Positions 28,044-36,008 of a DNA stretch of 39,821 nucleotides are shown piece by piece; the first letter of the stretch is position 1; every line of letters starts with the position of its first letter. The stretch is taken from positions 1-39,821 of IMG/VR virus record IMGVR_UViG_3300027668_000041; one strand, given 5' to 3'. Both the position numbers and the translations under genes were made by a program. The stretch is from a virus. Below the pieces are notes generated by a model. That model saw nothing but the letters and a program-made list of their open reading frames with translations, was not told the DNA's origin and did no database searches.

Positions 28044-28315
28044 TTACTTCTCCCCTCTGCAAAACCTTTAAAAGTTTTTTGTTCTTTAACTTCTTTAGGT
28101 TTTTCATTTAAAATATCTTCTTCTATTTGTATACGAGTAAGTATTTCAAAAGCATCAAATATAGCTAACTTCTTAGTTGCAGCAGCATTTTTTAATCTAT
28201 CAGCGCTTACATCATCGTCTGAGTCTACAATCTTTTCTTTTGCTACTTTAATAAGTTCCTCAACTGCTTTTTGCCCAGCTTGGATTATTTTCTTTTTCGT
28301 CTCCTTGATATTCAT
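28040..28315 (-). CDS. Candidate terminase small subunit (91 aa)
   Basis: This short helical protein is directly upstream of the large terminase and overlaps it by four bases (GTGA), the usual place for the small subunit. It has a basic N-terminal helix (KETKKKIIQAGQKAVEELIK), an acidic hinge (DSDDD) and a second helix (AAATKKLAIFDAFEILTRIQ), then a charged tail. Small terminases are variable, and no helix-turn-helix was recognised, so the call rests on neighbourhood and size. It overlaps the previous gene by 56 bases, since its ATG at 28315 lies upstream of that stop. Confidence 0.5.
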   Translation of the reverse strand: MNIKETKKKIIQAGQKAVEELIKVAKEKIVDSDDDVSADRLKNAAATKKLAIFDAFEILTRIQIEEDILNEKPKEVKEQKTFKGFAEGRSK

Positions 28316-28853
28316 GAGTTAAAGCTATATCATTTGATTTCATACAATAAAGTCGTTCACCATCTATTATAAACTCAAATTCAGAGTTTGGGGTAAACGT
28401 AATAAGTGTTCCAGGTGTTATTCCTAGCGCTTCTAAGGTGTTGTTAGTATATTTCACTATGCCAACGTTAGGTTGTTCTTTCCTGTTTATTAAAAAGCTT
28501 TTGTTTTTAATAGGCTTTATAAAACAATAATTTAAATGTGAAGTGTTATTGTACATGTAAATCTGTTCAGGAGCACAAAAATATAGTTCGTCTTTAAAAT
28601 AAGTGCCACTATTTCTTTCTTCACCTTTCATATCATAATATCTACGTAAGATATTGTGATGTACATAAACTTTATCACCTGTTTTTATTTTTGTTTTATA
28701 AGCAGCTGGAGCCGAAACTACAACTGCTTTTTTACTTACAAAAATGTGATTTTCTATACTTGAATTAATAATTAATTCTTTATTACCAACCGATTTAATA
28801 TTTTCATATCTTTTATCTAATGGTTTAATAATAAAATGATATATACTATTCAT
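28260..28853 (-). CDS. Tandem GroES-like protein (197 aa)
   Basis: Two consecutive regions follow the GroES barrel pattern. The first (about residues 6-103) opens with FIIKPLDKRYEN and continues with KTKIKTGDKVYVHHNILR and DELYFCAPEQIYMY. The second (about 109-180) opens with CFIKPIKNKSF and continues with GITPGTLITFTPNSEFEF, DGERLYCMKSNDIAL. In GroES the matching landmarks are the KPLxDR start, the VGDKV strand, and the final 'Y-x-x-hydrophobic-x-x-x-D-I-x-A' strand. It lacks an obvious GGIVL mobile loop in either repeat. It lies beside the terminase, away from the window's ordinary groES. A structural or chaperone-adaptor role is possible. The barrel call is by pattern only. Confidence 0.55.
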   Translation of the reverse strand: MNSIYHFIIKPLDKRYENIKSVGNKELIINSSIENHIFVSKKAVVVSAPAAYKTKIKTGDKVYVHHNILRRYYDMKGEERNSGTYFKDELYFCAPEQIYMYNNTSHLNYCFIKPIKNKSFLINRKEQPNVGIVKYTNNTLEALGITPGTLITFTPNSEFEFIIDGERLYCMKSNDIALTHEYQGDEKENNPSWAKSS

Positions 28854-29080
28854 TAATATTTAAGATCATATTCAACTGAAATAGCCATATTAGAATTAAA
28901 TTTTTTCCAAGGTAAAACTTCATTATTTTTAGTTATAAAAATATTATAAGAACTATCTTCTTTTTCAAAAATAATATCGCTAATTATATGCTTACCATAC
29001 ACCTCTTGTCCAGTGGCATAGTGCATAGCCTCGTTCTTATAGTCAGCCCCTATACTAATCTTTCTTATTACTTTCGACAT
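28853..29080 (-). CDS. Small conserved-looking protein (75 aa), function unknown
   Basis: The start MSKVIRKISIGADYKNEAMH is followed by HYATGQEVYG, a strand-like IISDIIFEKEDSSYNIFITK and an end of FNSNMAISVEYDLKY. From memory, small proteins of this pattern with 'WKxFNSNM' and a final 'EYDL' are frequent in marine phage genomes, and their function is unknown to me. The stop shares one base with the next gene's start region (28853), and it overlaps the upstream gene by 26 bases. It appears soluble and beta-rich. Confidence 0.6.
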   Translation of the reverse strand: MSKVIRKISIGADYKNEAMHYATGQEVYGKHIISDIIFEKEDSSYNIFITKNNEVLPWKKFNSNMAISVEYDLKY

Positions 29081-29306
29081 CTTCCTTCTCTATCTTAGTA
29101 TAAATACCATCTTCTAAGTTAATATTTATTGGGCCATACTCTTTTTCAAGAATTTCTTTATAGTCTTCTACTTGTCCGTTAATCCCAGCTATATCATGTA
29201 ACAACCCATGCTTTTGAGCTTCTAACATACCTATATTGTTTATTAACTCATTAAGTTGTTTTTGTTGCTCTTGAATTAATAATAATTCTTCTTCTTTAAT
29301 TTTCAT
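29055..29306 (-). CDS. Small coiled-coil protein (83 aa)
   Basis: The N-terminal 50 residues are a coiled coil (KEEELLLIQEQQKQLNELIN, and onwards to VEDYKEILEKEYG), followed by a short acidic tail. No cysteine, no membrane segment and no enzyme motif are visible. It overlaps the 75-aa gene by 26 bases and is the first gene after a short noncoding region (29307-29370) carrying a palindrome, so it may begin a transcription unit. Function unknown. Confidence 0.6.
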   Translation of the reverse strand: MKIKEEELLLIQEQQKQLNELINNIGMLEAQKHGLLHDIAGINGQVEDYKEILEKEYGPININLEDGIYTKIEKEDVESNKKD

Positions 29307-29347
29307 TTGATTTTATTTAATTGTTTATTTATCTGTTACTTATATAT

Positions 29348-29363
29348 TTACTTGTATAAGTAA
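29348..29363. promoter_or_regulatory. Palindrome in the longest gap of the structural block
   Basis: TTACTT-GTAT-AAGTAA is a perfect 6-bp inverted repeat with a 4-base centre. It lies about 40 bases upstream of the 83-aa start, in a 64-base gap that is long for this genome. Further TTACTT-like copies lie next to it (29335-29342). It could be an operator or promoter element. The stem has only one G-C pair per arm, so a terminator is less likely. Confidence 0.35.
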
Positions 29364-29370
29364 TTTTTTA

Positions 29371-29619
29371 CTATTCAGGATCTGGAGTTGACCAAGCTGC
29401 GGTTGCCATTAAAACTAAAGCTTCGTTTTGGTTCATTACATCACCTACTATTGGCAAACTACCATCTGTAACAAAACTTGGAGTTACTCTATAACTTAAT
29501 AACCCTTGAGTATTTGCTAAATTTCTTCTCATTGATTGTGCGTTTTGTTGATCAACTTGTGAGAATAAAACTAAGTTTGTATTACTTAACTCAATTACTA
29601 TATAACTTTTATTATTCAT
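29371..29619 (-). CDS. Small protein downstream of LamG fibre genes (82 aa)
   Basis: The protein begins MNNKSYIVIELSNTNLVLFS and reads as a small alpha/beta domain, with NAQSMRRNLANTQGLLSYRV in the middle and VLMATAAWSTPDPE at the end. There is no signal peptide or membrane segment. It follows the 710-aa LamG protein after 18 bases and ends before the palindrome-bearing gap. A fibre chaperone or attachment factor would fit that place but is speculative; I recognise no family. Confidence 0.55.
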   Translation of the reverse strand: MNNKSYIVIELSNTNLVLFSQVDQQNAQSMRRNLANTQGLLSYRVTPSFVTDGSLPIVGDVMNQNEALVLMATAAWSTPDPE

Positions 29620-29637
29620 TTTTTTTATTTTAATATT

Positions 29638-31770
29638 TTAACTTGGTACGTCTTTTACTCTATCTAATACATCCATACTCTCAGATAATCCATTTCCAGA
29701 ACTGTAAGGAGCATCTCCTATAATATCTATTGAACTAGTTCCTAAACCATTTGCTGAATATCCAGGGCCATTTGTAATTTGATCATTTGTCATATTGCCT
29801 AGTTGTGCTGTTGCATTTAATGGCTCTAAGTCTGTACCTAGAGTTCCTTCATTTAAACAAGTCCATTTATCTGTACTTGCATCAAAAGAACTATTACTCC
29901 CCATTTGCCACCATACAGACGGATTTAATTTCTTTAAATCTGCTGGTACACCTTGATTATATAAAGTATTTACATCTATAACACTATTTTTCCATATTGC
30001 TACATTAGATATTCCACCATTAAAATATTGAGTTTGTCCAGGTCTATTTCCAATTCTGTCTTGAGTGTTAGTAGAACCAATAGTTCCAGTAGCTGCTACT
30101 GATTGTACTTCTCCACCATTAATAAATATTTTTAAAAGACTCCCATTGTACGTAGCAGCTACGTGTTGCCAAATTCCATATTTCATAATAGGTCCAGATT
30201 GGGCAAATTGCGTCGTCCCACCGCCACTAATAAAACATTCTAGTTTATCAGTACTTGCACTAAACCTAAAAATTATATTACTTCCCCAATTAGAAAAAAT
30301 ATTTTGAAAAAGATTGTTGTCAGTTGGATTTATCCAGGCACTTACAGTAAAAGAAGTTGCTCCATTTAAAATAGCATTTCCTCCGTTATTTAAAAGTAAT
30401 TGCTGAGCATTAGTAGAAATTAAAGTTAAAGCATAAGGACTATACCCAGATGTGTGCTGTAAGTCGCTTTGAATTAGATTAGCTAAAGTCATACCATCGC
30501 TTGTTCCATCATTACTACCAGCATAATCTTTTATTGTCCAGTTAGTACCACCAAAAGTATCTTGAGCGTTTAGTTTATACCATCTTTGTAAACCACTATA
30601 AGAAGAAATATCTAAAGCTGGATTTCCGTTGTTATATAATGATGCTATAGATTCTGTTCCAGTTGCTGGTAAGTTTGTGGAAAATAAAGCAGCATTAGAA
30701 ACAAATCCAATAATTGCTAAAGAGCCAGTATTTGTAGCTCCAATACTTGTAAAATTTGGTGTTCTTAACGCACCGCTAAAGACTCCTTGACTAACGTTGT
30801 CAATATATAAAGTTGCAACACCGCCGTTTTGAACTAAAGCTATGTGGTGCCATTTATTTTGAAAATCACTTGCTAGTAAGGTTGTACTTAAAATTCCAAA
30901 ACCATTCTCGTCAATATAAATAAATCTAACAATAGTACCTTCTTTATTAGCATAAATTCGGTTACTTGTATCATCACCAAAAAGAGTTTGAGTATTGCTA
31001 CCGGTGAAAACTGTTATATTAACCCATATAGAAATAGTAGCAGCTTCAGAGATTGTTAAACTTGGTATATTAAAGTGTTGCTCTGTAGCTGTTTGAAATA
31101 CATAATCTTGTAAACTATTATTTGGAACTAGATAATCTTCAGTTGCTCCTGTAGAAACTGATTGGTCGCCTAATTGATAGTAAGCAACTGGAACTGGACT
31201 TAACGCCATTGGATTTGTAACAGCTGTTCCATCATAAAGAGTTGTTACTTGAGCTGATGAAAGTGCATAATCAAAAATACATACTTGGTCCATAAAACCC
31301 TCAAAAGGGAAAGAACTTGCGTTTAGAACTCCTAAGAAAGTTGGTGTATTATCATAAGTAACACTTCCTGTTCTAGCTCCAGTTTTTACAGCAACTCCGT
31401 TTATATATATAATTTGATTAGTTCCATCATAAACACAAGCTATATGTTGCCAAACATTGGTGGCTAAAGTAGTATCTGTAGTTATACCAGCCCACGCTCC
31501 AGTTTTAAAAAAAAAATATAATATTCCATTTATTGTAAAAATTCCAATATTTTTACTTGAACCTTGACTAAAAAACGACCTGCTGCTAGTTGAATTAGGG
31601 ACATTATACCATCCAGCAATAGTAAAATATTTGCCAGCTAAATCAATAGAAGTTCCTAAATCTATTTTCATAACTGTAGCTGGGTCCCATTTCATAGAAT
31701 AGTTAGAAACCTTGTTTTGATTCTCGTTACTTGGTATACGCCATTGGTCGTTAAAAAATTCTGTACTCAT
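29638..31770 (-). CDS. Tail fibre/adhesin with three LamG-like modules (710 aa)
   Basis: Three concanavalin/LamG-type jelly-roll modules lie in tandem, about residues 20-195, 235-415 and 440-625. Each contains the characteristic segments: 'tWVN/GWYN' strand, 'WQHIACVYDGT', 'WHHIALVQNG' or 'WQHVAATYNGS' (the W-x-H-hydrophobic-A signature) followed by hydrophobic-YIN/FINGG, and a final 'G-hydrophobic-D/S-x-hydrophobic-x-I-hydrophobic' strand. The module ends at a 'W/Y-Y/W-Q-hydrophobic-G' stretch. The C-terminus (NGLSESMDVLDRVKDVPS) looks like a conserved tail. Such domains bind glycans, so a receptor-binding fibre is likely. The gene begins two bases after the stop of a single-module LamG gene. 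Confidence 0.8.
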   Translation of the reverse strand: MSTEFFNDQWRIPSNENQNKVSNYSMKWDPATVMKIDLGTSIDLAGKYFTIAGWYNVPNSTSSRSFFSQGSSKNIGIFTINGILYFFFKTGAWAGITTDTTLATNVWQHIACVYDGTNQIIYINGVAVKTGARTGSVTYDNTPTFLGVLNASSFPFEGFMDQVCIFDYALSSAQVTTLYDGTAVTNPMALSPVPVAYYQLGDQSVSTGATEDYLVPNNSLQDYVFQTATEQHFNIPSLTISEAATISIWVNITVFTGSNTQTLFGDDTSNRIYANKEGTIVRFIYIDENGFGILSTTLLASDFQNKWHHIALVQNGGVATLYIDNVSQGVFSGALRTPNFTSIGATNTGSLAIIGFVSNAALFSTNLPATGTESIASLYNNGNPALDISSYSGLQRWYKLNAQDTFGGTNWTIKDYAGSNDGTSDGMTLANLIQSDLQHTSGYSPYALTLISTNAQQLLLNNGGNAILNGATSFTVSAWINPTDNNLFQNIFSNWGSNIIFRFSASTDKLECFISGGGTTQFAQSGPIMKYGIWQHVAATYNGSLLKIFINGGEVQSVAATGTIGSTNTQDRIGNRPGQTQYFNGGISNVAIWKNSVIDVNTLYNQGVPADLKKLNPSVWWQMGSNSSFDASTDKWTCLNEGTLGTDLEPLNATAQLGNMTNDQITNGPGYSANGLGTSSIDIIGDAPYSSGNGLSESMDVLDRVKDVPS

Positions 31771-31772
31771 AA

Positions 31773-32456
31773 TTAATCTCCCATTCTATACCACGCTATT
31801 GGTGGTGTTGTTAATTGATTTAAATCTCCTGTTTTGTTTACTCCATCAACTACTGCTGTTGCGTTGTAAATGCTTAATACTTCTGCTCCTGTTAAAGCCA
31901 CGTTAAATATTGCAGTTTCATCTATATTTCCATTAAATAATCTTGGTGATGTAGGGCCAAATCTTCCAATATTTATTTCAGAAGTTGAGTTTTGCAATTC
32001 TGATGGTATGTTATTTGAAAATTGCGTTGTAGTTTGCTGAGCACCATTAATGAAAAGTTTTAACCTGTTTTCGTTTCCTGTTAAAGTTCCATCAAAAACA
32101 AAAGCTACGTGATACCAATTTCCATCAGTAAATCCAAAAGAGTTTGCTACTCTTGCTCCATACGTGGTTGAACTTACTTTTATTGAAGCTCTTAAATAAC
32201 CAGAAGTAGTTAAATCAAATCTAAAATGACCATTTGCAGTATTAAAATTCCAGTCAGTTAAGATATTTTGTTCCGTCGATGAACTGTAATCAGTTGAATT
32301 TACCCAAGATGAAACAGAAATTTTATTTAAACTGTTTAAATAGGAGCTACTACCAACATTTATAAAATCAGACCCACCATCAAACTCCATTGAATAAACA
32401 TTGTCTATTTGATCTAACCCTGAGGTTGATAAAAAACTAAAAGGAAATGGAAACAT
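31773..32456 (-). CDS. Single-module LamG-like fibre protein (227 aa)
   Basis: It has one LamG-type module (about residues 20-200) with NVYSMEFDGGSDFINVGSSS, KISVSSWVN, GNWYHVAFVFDG and RLKLFINGAQQ. It then ends abruptly with TPPIAWYRMGD, exactly where a module ends in the neighbouring 710-aa protein. The N-terminus MFPFPFSFLSTSG is Phe/Pro-rich but not a typical signal peptide. The stop TAA is followed after two bases by the next ATG. It may be a separately made adhesin, or half of a once single longer fibre. Confidence 0.75.
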   Translation of the reverse strand: MFPFPFSFLSTSGLDQIDNVYSMEFDGGSDFINVGSSSYLNSLNKISVSSWVNSTDYSSSTEQNILTDWNFNTANGHFRFDLTTSGYLRASIKVSSTTYGARVANSFGFTDGNWYHVAFVFDGTLTGNENRLKLFINGAQQTTTQFSNNIPSELQNSTSEINIGRFGPTSPRLFNGNIDETAIFNVALTGAEVLSIYNATAVVDGVNKTGDLNQLTTPPIAWYRMGD

Positions 32457-32473
32457 ATATTTATGTTTTTAAT

Positions 32474-33730
32474 TTATGAAATAGCAAAATCTAACACAGA
32501 AGTACACATTAATACAGTAGAACTAAAACCTACTAAGGTTATTACATCTGCTTTAGTTCCTGTTGTGGTTAAAATTGGAGGATTTCCTCCTGGAAACTTA
32601 TAGTAAGAACCAAATGTTACTGTTTTTCCTCCTTCATTATCTTGCTGTAGTATTAATATATATGTAGCTCCTACTCTTATAATTCCAGTAGCAGGATTAC
32701 CTATTGTAGCATTGTCATTTAATATTATTGTTTGAGTATTGCCATTCTGCCAGTCTGGAGAGAATGTTCCGGTTCCTACGGAACTTGCAGTATGTAAAGG
32801 CGTGTAAGCTTGTCCATTTACTCTTAAACTTGTATTTATGGTAGATTCACTGCCTGGTGTTTGCGGGGAAGGTTTAGCAACTACATCTAAATCAGGTGTA
32901 GTTCCATCTGTCATAAATACTTTAAAAGTTTTAGATTTAGTATTTGTAGCACTAGCACCACTAGCGTTTATTGTTATTGCTCTACCTCCAGTTGCATCTA
33001 ACACAGCAGTTTTAACTTTGGCAAGAGCACCTATAGCTACACTAAATGGAGACGCGTTGAATGGAGAAGATGGCGACATTCCCGTACCTACCCCAACTTC
33101 AGCTCCTTGGCCTATAACAATTCCAGATGTTGATGTGTTATTTGTTTTAGCACTACTACCTACAGCAACAGAGCTGGTGCCTCTACCATTAGAGTTTAAA
33201 CCTATACTAACTGCAGATGAACCGAGTCCATTTAACCCAGCGTTTTGGCCTATAGCTACTGCGTTGGTTGTAGATACAGCTCCATCTCCTATAGCCAATG
33301 ACGAATTGCCGGTAGTATTTGCTCCATCTCCTATAGCTATGCTACCTGCAGCTCTTGTTTGCGCGCTGTCACCAATAGTTACACAAGACTCGTTAAATGC
33401 AACTGCTGATTTACCTATAAAGAATTTTCCAGACTCTTCAAATTTAGCCAAGGTTTTTTGCGCTCCTTCAGCTGGGTTATCTTTAAGTTCTAACACAGTA
33501 CCAACAGCTTGTAAAGGTATTAAAGTTACTGCACCACCAGTGAAAGTTAAGCCATTGCCAGCCATTGTAACTGTTCTAGCTCCTGCTAGAGTTCCGTCTA
33601 TACCGTATATACCAGTGGTATTCATACTATACTGGTTATTCGTTGTTCCACCAGATTCATAACCAACTATTCTAGTATTAGCATTCGCAAGCGGAGTTGT
33701 ATCAAATGCTGAAAATTTTATATTTGCCAT
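32474..33730 (-). CDS. Tail fibre with YadA-head-like repeats (418 aa)
   Basis: Residues 115-240 consist of about eight repeats of 14-16 residues following x-[AV]-[IV]-G-x-x-A/S (TIGDSAQT, AIGDGANT, AIGDGAVS, AIGQNAGL, SIGLNSNG, AVGSSAKT, VIGQGAEV, AIGALAKV). These are typical of the left-handed roll of YadA-type trimeric adhesin heads. The N-terminus (MANIKFSAFDTTPLANANTR) is a possible tail-attachment segment. A C-terminal beta domain includes AVLELKDN-type strands before the repeats and a final ILQQDNEGGKTVTFGSYYKF region. A trimeric fibre that touches the cell surface is likely. It starts the fibre block after the 49-aa gene. Confidence 0.8.
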   Translation of the reverse strand: MANIKFSAFDTTPLANANTRIVGYESGGTTNNQYSMNTTGIYGIDGTLAGARTVTMAGNGLTFTGGAVTLIPLQAVGTVLELKDNPAEGAQKTLAKFEESGKFFIGKSAVAFNESCVTIGDSAQTRAAGSIAIGDGANTTGNSSLAIGDGAVSTTNAVAIGQNAGLNGLGSSAVSIGLNSNGRGTSSVAVGSSAKTNNTSTSGIVIGQGAEVGVGTGMSPSSPFNASPFSVAIGALAKVKTAVLDATGGRAITINASGASATNTKSKTFKVFMTDGTTPDLDVVAKPSPQTPGSESTINTSLRVNGQAYTPLHTASSVGTGTFSPDWQNGNTQTIILNDNATIGNPATGIIRVGATYILILQQDNEGGKTVTFGSYYKFPGGNPPILTTTGTKADVITLVGFSSTVLMCTSVLDFAIS

Positions 33731-33740
33731 TTTTTATTGT

Positions 33741-33890
33741 TTAAGTATTTTGTTCTAGCACCATTAAGTTTAAATTAGCTTCTGTTTCTACAAAATCTCC
33801 ATTTTCTGCTAGTATAAAGAAATTTTGAGAAAAAGGCTCTCCCGCTGTATCTTGCTTTTGAGGTACTAAATATCCTATTCCAAACCACAT
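33741..33890 (-). CDS. Small protein between fibre genes (49 aa)
   Basis: An ORF begins at ATG 33890 (MWFGIGYLVPQKQDTAGEPF) and stops with TAA at 33741, leaving 10 bases before the fibre gene start. It fills exactly what would otherwise be a 163-base gap. The start lies 3 bases after the 196-aa gene stop, in line with the packing seen in this genome. The protein is short, with a hydrophobic N-terminus and an acidic C-terminal part. No family is recognised. Confidence 0.6.
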   Translation of the reverse strand: MWFGIGYLVPQKQDTAGEPFSQNFFILAENGDFVETEANLNLMVLEQNT

Positions 33891-33893
33891 ATA

Positions 33894-34484
33894 TTAATAT
33901 AATGCTATAACGTCGCCTGTGTCCGTTAATGTGTTAATAACTTTTTTTACAAGCACAGGTAAAAAAGATCCTGCAGGTACTGCTTTAAAAGTAACTTGAT
34001 TTCCACCTTCTAAAACAACAGTTAAATCTAATGATACACCAACGTATAAACAACAACCTCTTTTTTGAGTATTTGGTATGTCAGTTGAGTTGACTACTAA
34101 AGTTGCATCAGCTCCAGCTCCTGGAGATGCTATTGTTATAACTTCACCTATAACATAAGCTGCATAATTAGCAACGTCTGCACCAGCTGCTCTTCTTTGT
34201 CCACCTGGATCTATAATCTCAACACCAGTAACTATCCCACCAGATGCATTTATTTTTAGCGTTAAACCTTTACCAGCTGTACCACCTGATGTAGCCATAA
34301 CAGCCCCATCAACAAATGCACTAGTAGCTTCACCACCTGATAAATCTTTTAATCCACCAACACTTCCAACAACAACGTTTAATGCGTCGTGTACAAATAC
34401 TCTTGGTTCTGCTTGAAAGTTTCCTTCTAAGCCATCTGTTGTTGGTTCCCATTCATTGAATTGAGGAAATTGTATACTTGCCAT
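33894..34484 (-). CDS. Putative structural protein of the fibre block (196 aa)
   Basis: The protein is Gly/Ala/Val-rich with strand-like alternation (KGLTLKINASGGIVTGVEII, YVIGEVITIASPGAGADATL, then a C-terminal VTFKAVPAGSFLPVLVKKVI). The N-terminus MASIQFPQFNEWEPTTDGLE resembles other fibre-associated proteins in its short aromatic opening. Cysteines C143 and C144 are adjacent (KRGCCLY). No signal or membrane segment. It lies between the holin and fibre genes, so a virion accessory or fibre assembly function is inferred. No family known to me. Confidence 0.55.
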   Translation of the reverse strand: MASIQFPQFNEWEPTTDGLEGNFQAEPRVFVHDALNVVVGSVGGLKDLSGGEATSAFVDGAVMATSGGTAGKGLTLKINASGGIVTGVEIIDPGGQRRAAGADVANYAAYVIGEVITIASPGAGADATLVVNSTDIPNTQKRGCCLYVGVSLDLTVVLEGGNQVTFKAVPAGSFLPVLVKKVINTLTDTGDVIALY

Positions 34485-34487
34485 TTT

Positions 34488-34940
34488 TTATTTATTTATT
34501 TTTGTAATTTTTTCAGCACCACGACTTCCGAAGTATGCTACATATACTGTAATTAGTAAAGTTTTAAGTAGTTCAACCCAAGCAGTGTCTATACTAAACA
34601 GAATACTGTGGAATGAATCTAATATCATTAATGTTGTTGAAGCTAGAGTTAGATATATAAGAGTAAGCGGACGAGTGTTTTTAGAAAGCCACGAATCGCT
34701 TTTCATATCGCTAGACCAACGTTTAGAAACGTTTTCCATCTCTATAAGATCTTGTTCTATCAACTTCATTGCAGTTTCTTTATCAACTGCCTTAATCTTA
34801 GTATCACTTGATATAAGATTTTTTACTACACCAAGAGTTCCTTGATTAGGCAACACATCTCCTAGAGCTTGTAATACTTTAGGTGCTTTACTAGCTAAAA
34901 AAGCACCTACTTTAGTTTCTTTAAATGTTTTTTTTCCCAT
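34488..34940 (-). CDS. Holin of 3TM type (150 aa)
   Basis: The sequence resembles the GTA/3TM holin superfamily: a polar, partly helical N-terminal half with LDKETAMKL-type helix (DKETAMKLIEQDLIEMENVS), then a 'NTRPLTLIYLTLASTTLMIL' membrane helix. A second segment is near WVELLKTLLITVYVAYFGSR, and a basic end follows. Holins make membrane pores that release the endolysin. The start overlaps the stop of the zincin-like gene by one base (TAATG), so translation is probably coupled. Together with the small 51-aa protein it gives two holin candidates. Confidence 0.7.
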   Translation of the reverse strand: MGKKTFKETKVGAFLASKAPKVLQALGDVLPNQGTLGVVKNLISSDTKIKAVDKETAMKLIEQDLIEMENVSKRWSSDMKSDSWLSKNTRPLTLIYLTLASTTLMILDSFHSILFSIDTAWVELLKTLLITVYVAYFGSRGAEKITKINK

Positions 34941-35782
34941 TACATAGACGTATTTATATCTGAAAAATATTTATTTAATTGGTTTTTAGTTCCCTTAGGA
35001 GTAGCTGCATGACCTTCGATCTGCGTAGATTTTGGATCATTATATAAATTATCTCCAGAAGTTCTTACTAAACTGCTCTTAGCAAGTTCATCACCTTTTT
35101 TATTAAAATATTTTCTTCCTTTTGGTTGGTCTTTACGATCTTCTTTATATATAGGATTTAAAGCTTTGTATTCGTCTTTAGGAACCATTAGTTTATGCTT
35201 TGTTATTTTGTTGCTCTGAGAACTGGAAGTCTTAGTTTTTACAGTTTTATCTTTAGCATAGTCAGTTAAACTAGGAAACCTAGTGCCTTCATCTGTATAC
35301 ACAACAACTTTTTTATGCTGTAATCTTTTTTTTATTTTATCTCCAGCTTTTTTTATTAATCCTCTATTGGAAAGCGCTGACATAGGTTCAGATTCTCCTC
35401 TGTGTCCTTGTAGTTTAAAATTTTTATTCATATGTAATGGTCCTCTTAATTTATCTTCACTAGTATTACCACTTGGTTTTTTGTTTTCAGTTTTATCATA
35501 AGCTTCTTTTTCCCATGGTAGATTTTTAGCGCCTTCTTTCATTTGAGCTCTAGAATATGATTTACCTTTCCAGTAAACATTAGAATCATCATAATCCAAA
35601 TCGCCTCTATCCATTTGGTCTATATGTATAGATTCATGAGCTACTATTTCATCAATTTGATCAGGATCATTTACTTTATTATTCACGTCTATAGTGCCGT
35701 CTCTATTAGCTTTTCCTAAAACACCTTCGTCCATGGATACTTTTCTAATAGGTGTGTTTTTATTTTTTAATTTAAATGCCAT
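34940..35782 (-). CDS. Zincin-like metallopeptidase (280 aa)
   Basis: An HExxH motif is visible as HESIH at 49-53 in the helix DEIVAHESIHIDQMDRG, and a likely third ligand glutamate follows in LPWEKEAYDK (E91 or E93). This is the arrangement of gluzincin-type enzymes. After about residue 100 the protein is Lys/Ser/Thr-rich and probably extended, with KGTKNQLNKYF near the end. The N-terminus begins MAFKLKNKNT, the same first six residues as the 315-aa protein at 37808-38755. A cell-wall or virion protease is possible; the substrate is unknown. It is coupled to both neighbours through TAATG overlaps. Confidence 0.6.
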   Translation of the reverse strand: MAFKLKNKNTPIRKVSMDEGVLGKANRDGTIDVNNKVNDPDQIDEIVAHESIHIDQMDRGDLDYDDSNVYWKGKSYSRAQMKEGAKNLPWEKEAYDKTENKKPSGNTSEDKLRGPLHMNKNFKLQGHRGESEPMSALSNRGLIKKAGDKIKKRLQHKKVVVYTDEGTRFPSLTDYAKDKTVKTKTSSSQSNKITKHKLMVPKDEYKALNPIYKEDRKDQPKGRKYFNKKGDELAKSSLVRTSGDNLYNDPKSTQIEGHAATPKGTKNQLNKYFSDINTSM

Positions 35783-36003
35783 TATTTTTTCAATTCTGGA
35801 TACTTTCTATAAACACATTTTTTAATACTAGAAGGGTTTTTTGCGTTTCCAGCTAGTTTCAAAGCTGATTTAGCTCTTTTCAAAGTGTTTACTGGAAAAG
35901 TACCTTTTGGCCCACAAAAATCTTTTTTAGATACATTTGGGTATTTACCAGCATTAGACATTCCCGGTTCTTCTCTTACTTCTGTTATTGTTTTTTTAGC
36001 CAT
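35782..36003 (-). CDS. Small basic Cys-containing protein, FCGPxGTFPV type (73 aa)
   Basis: This 73-aa Lys-rich protein contains KKDFCGPKGTFPVNTLKRAK and IKKCVYRKYPELKK. From memory the 'F-C-G-P-x-x-x-F-P-V' plus a following Arg/Ala/Leu helix resembles small domains found in phage structural proteins (families annotated only as DUFs). The basic charge suggests nucleic acid or peptide contact, but no function is known. Its stop overlaps the zincin-like gene start by TAATG. Confidence 0.6.
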   Translation of the reverse strand: MAKKTITEVREEPGMSNAGKYPNVSKKDFCGPKGTFPVNTLKRAKSALKLAGNAKNPSSIKKCVYRKYPELKK

Positions 36004-36008
36004 AATAT

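Noticed and set aside
29348-29363. Palindrome as a terminator
   Set aside because: The stem has one G-C pair per arm, too weak compared with the three clear terminators.
32838-33662. Plus-strand ORF of 274 codons opposite the fibre gene
   Set aside because: It mirrors the YadA-like repeats on the other strand; its Pro/Ala/Val-rich product has no recognisable domain, and the minus-strand gene is clearly real.
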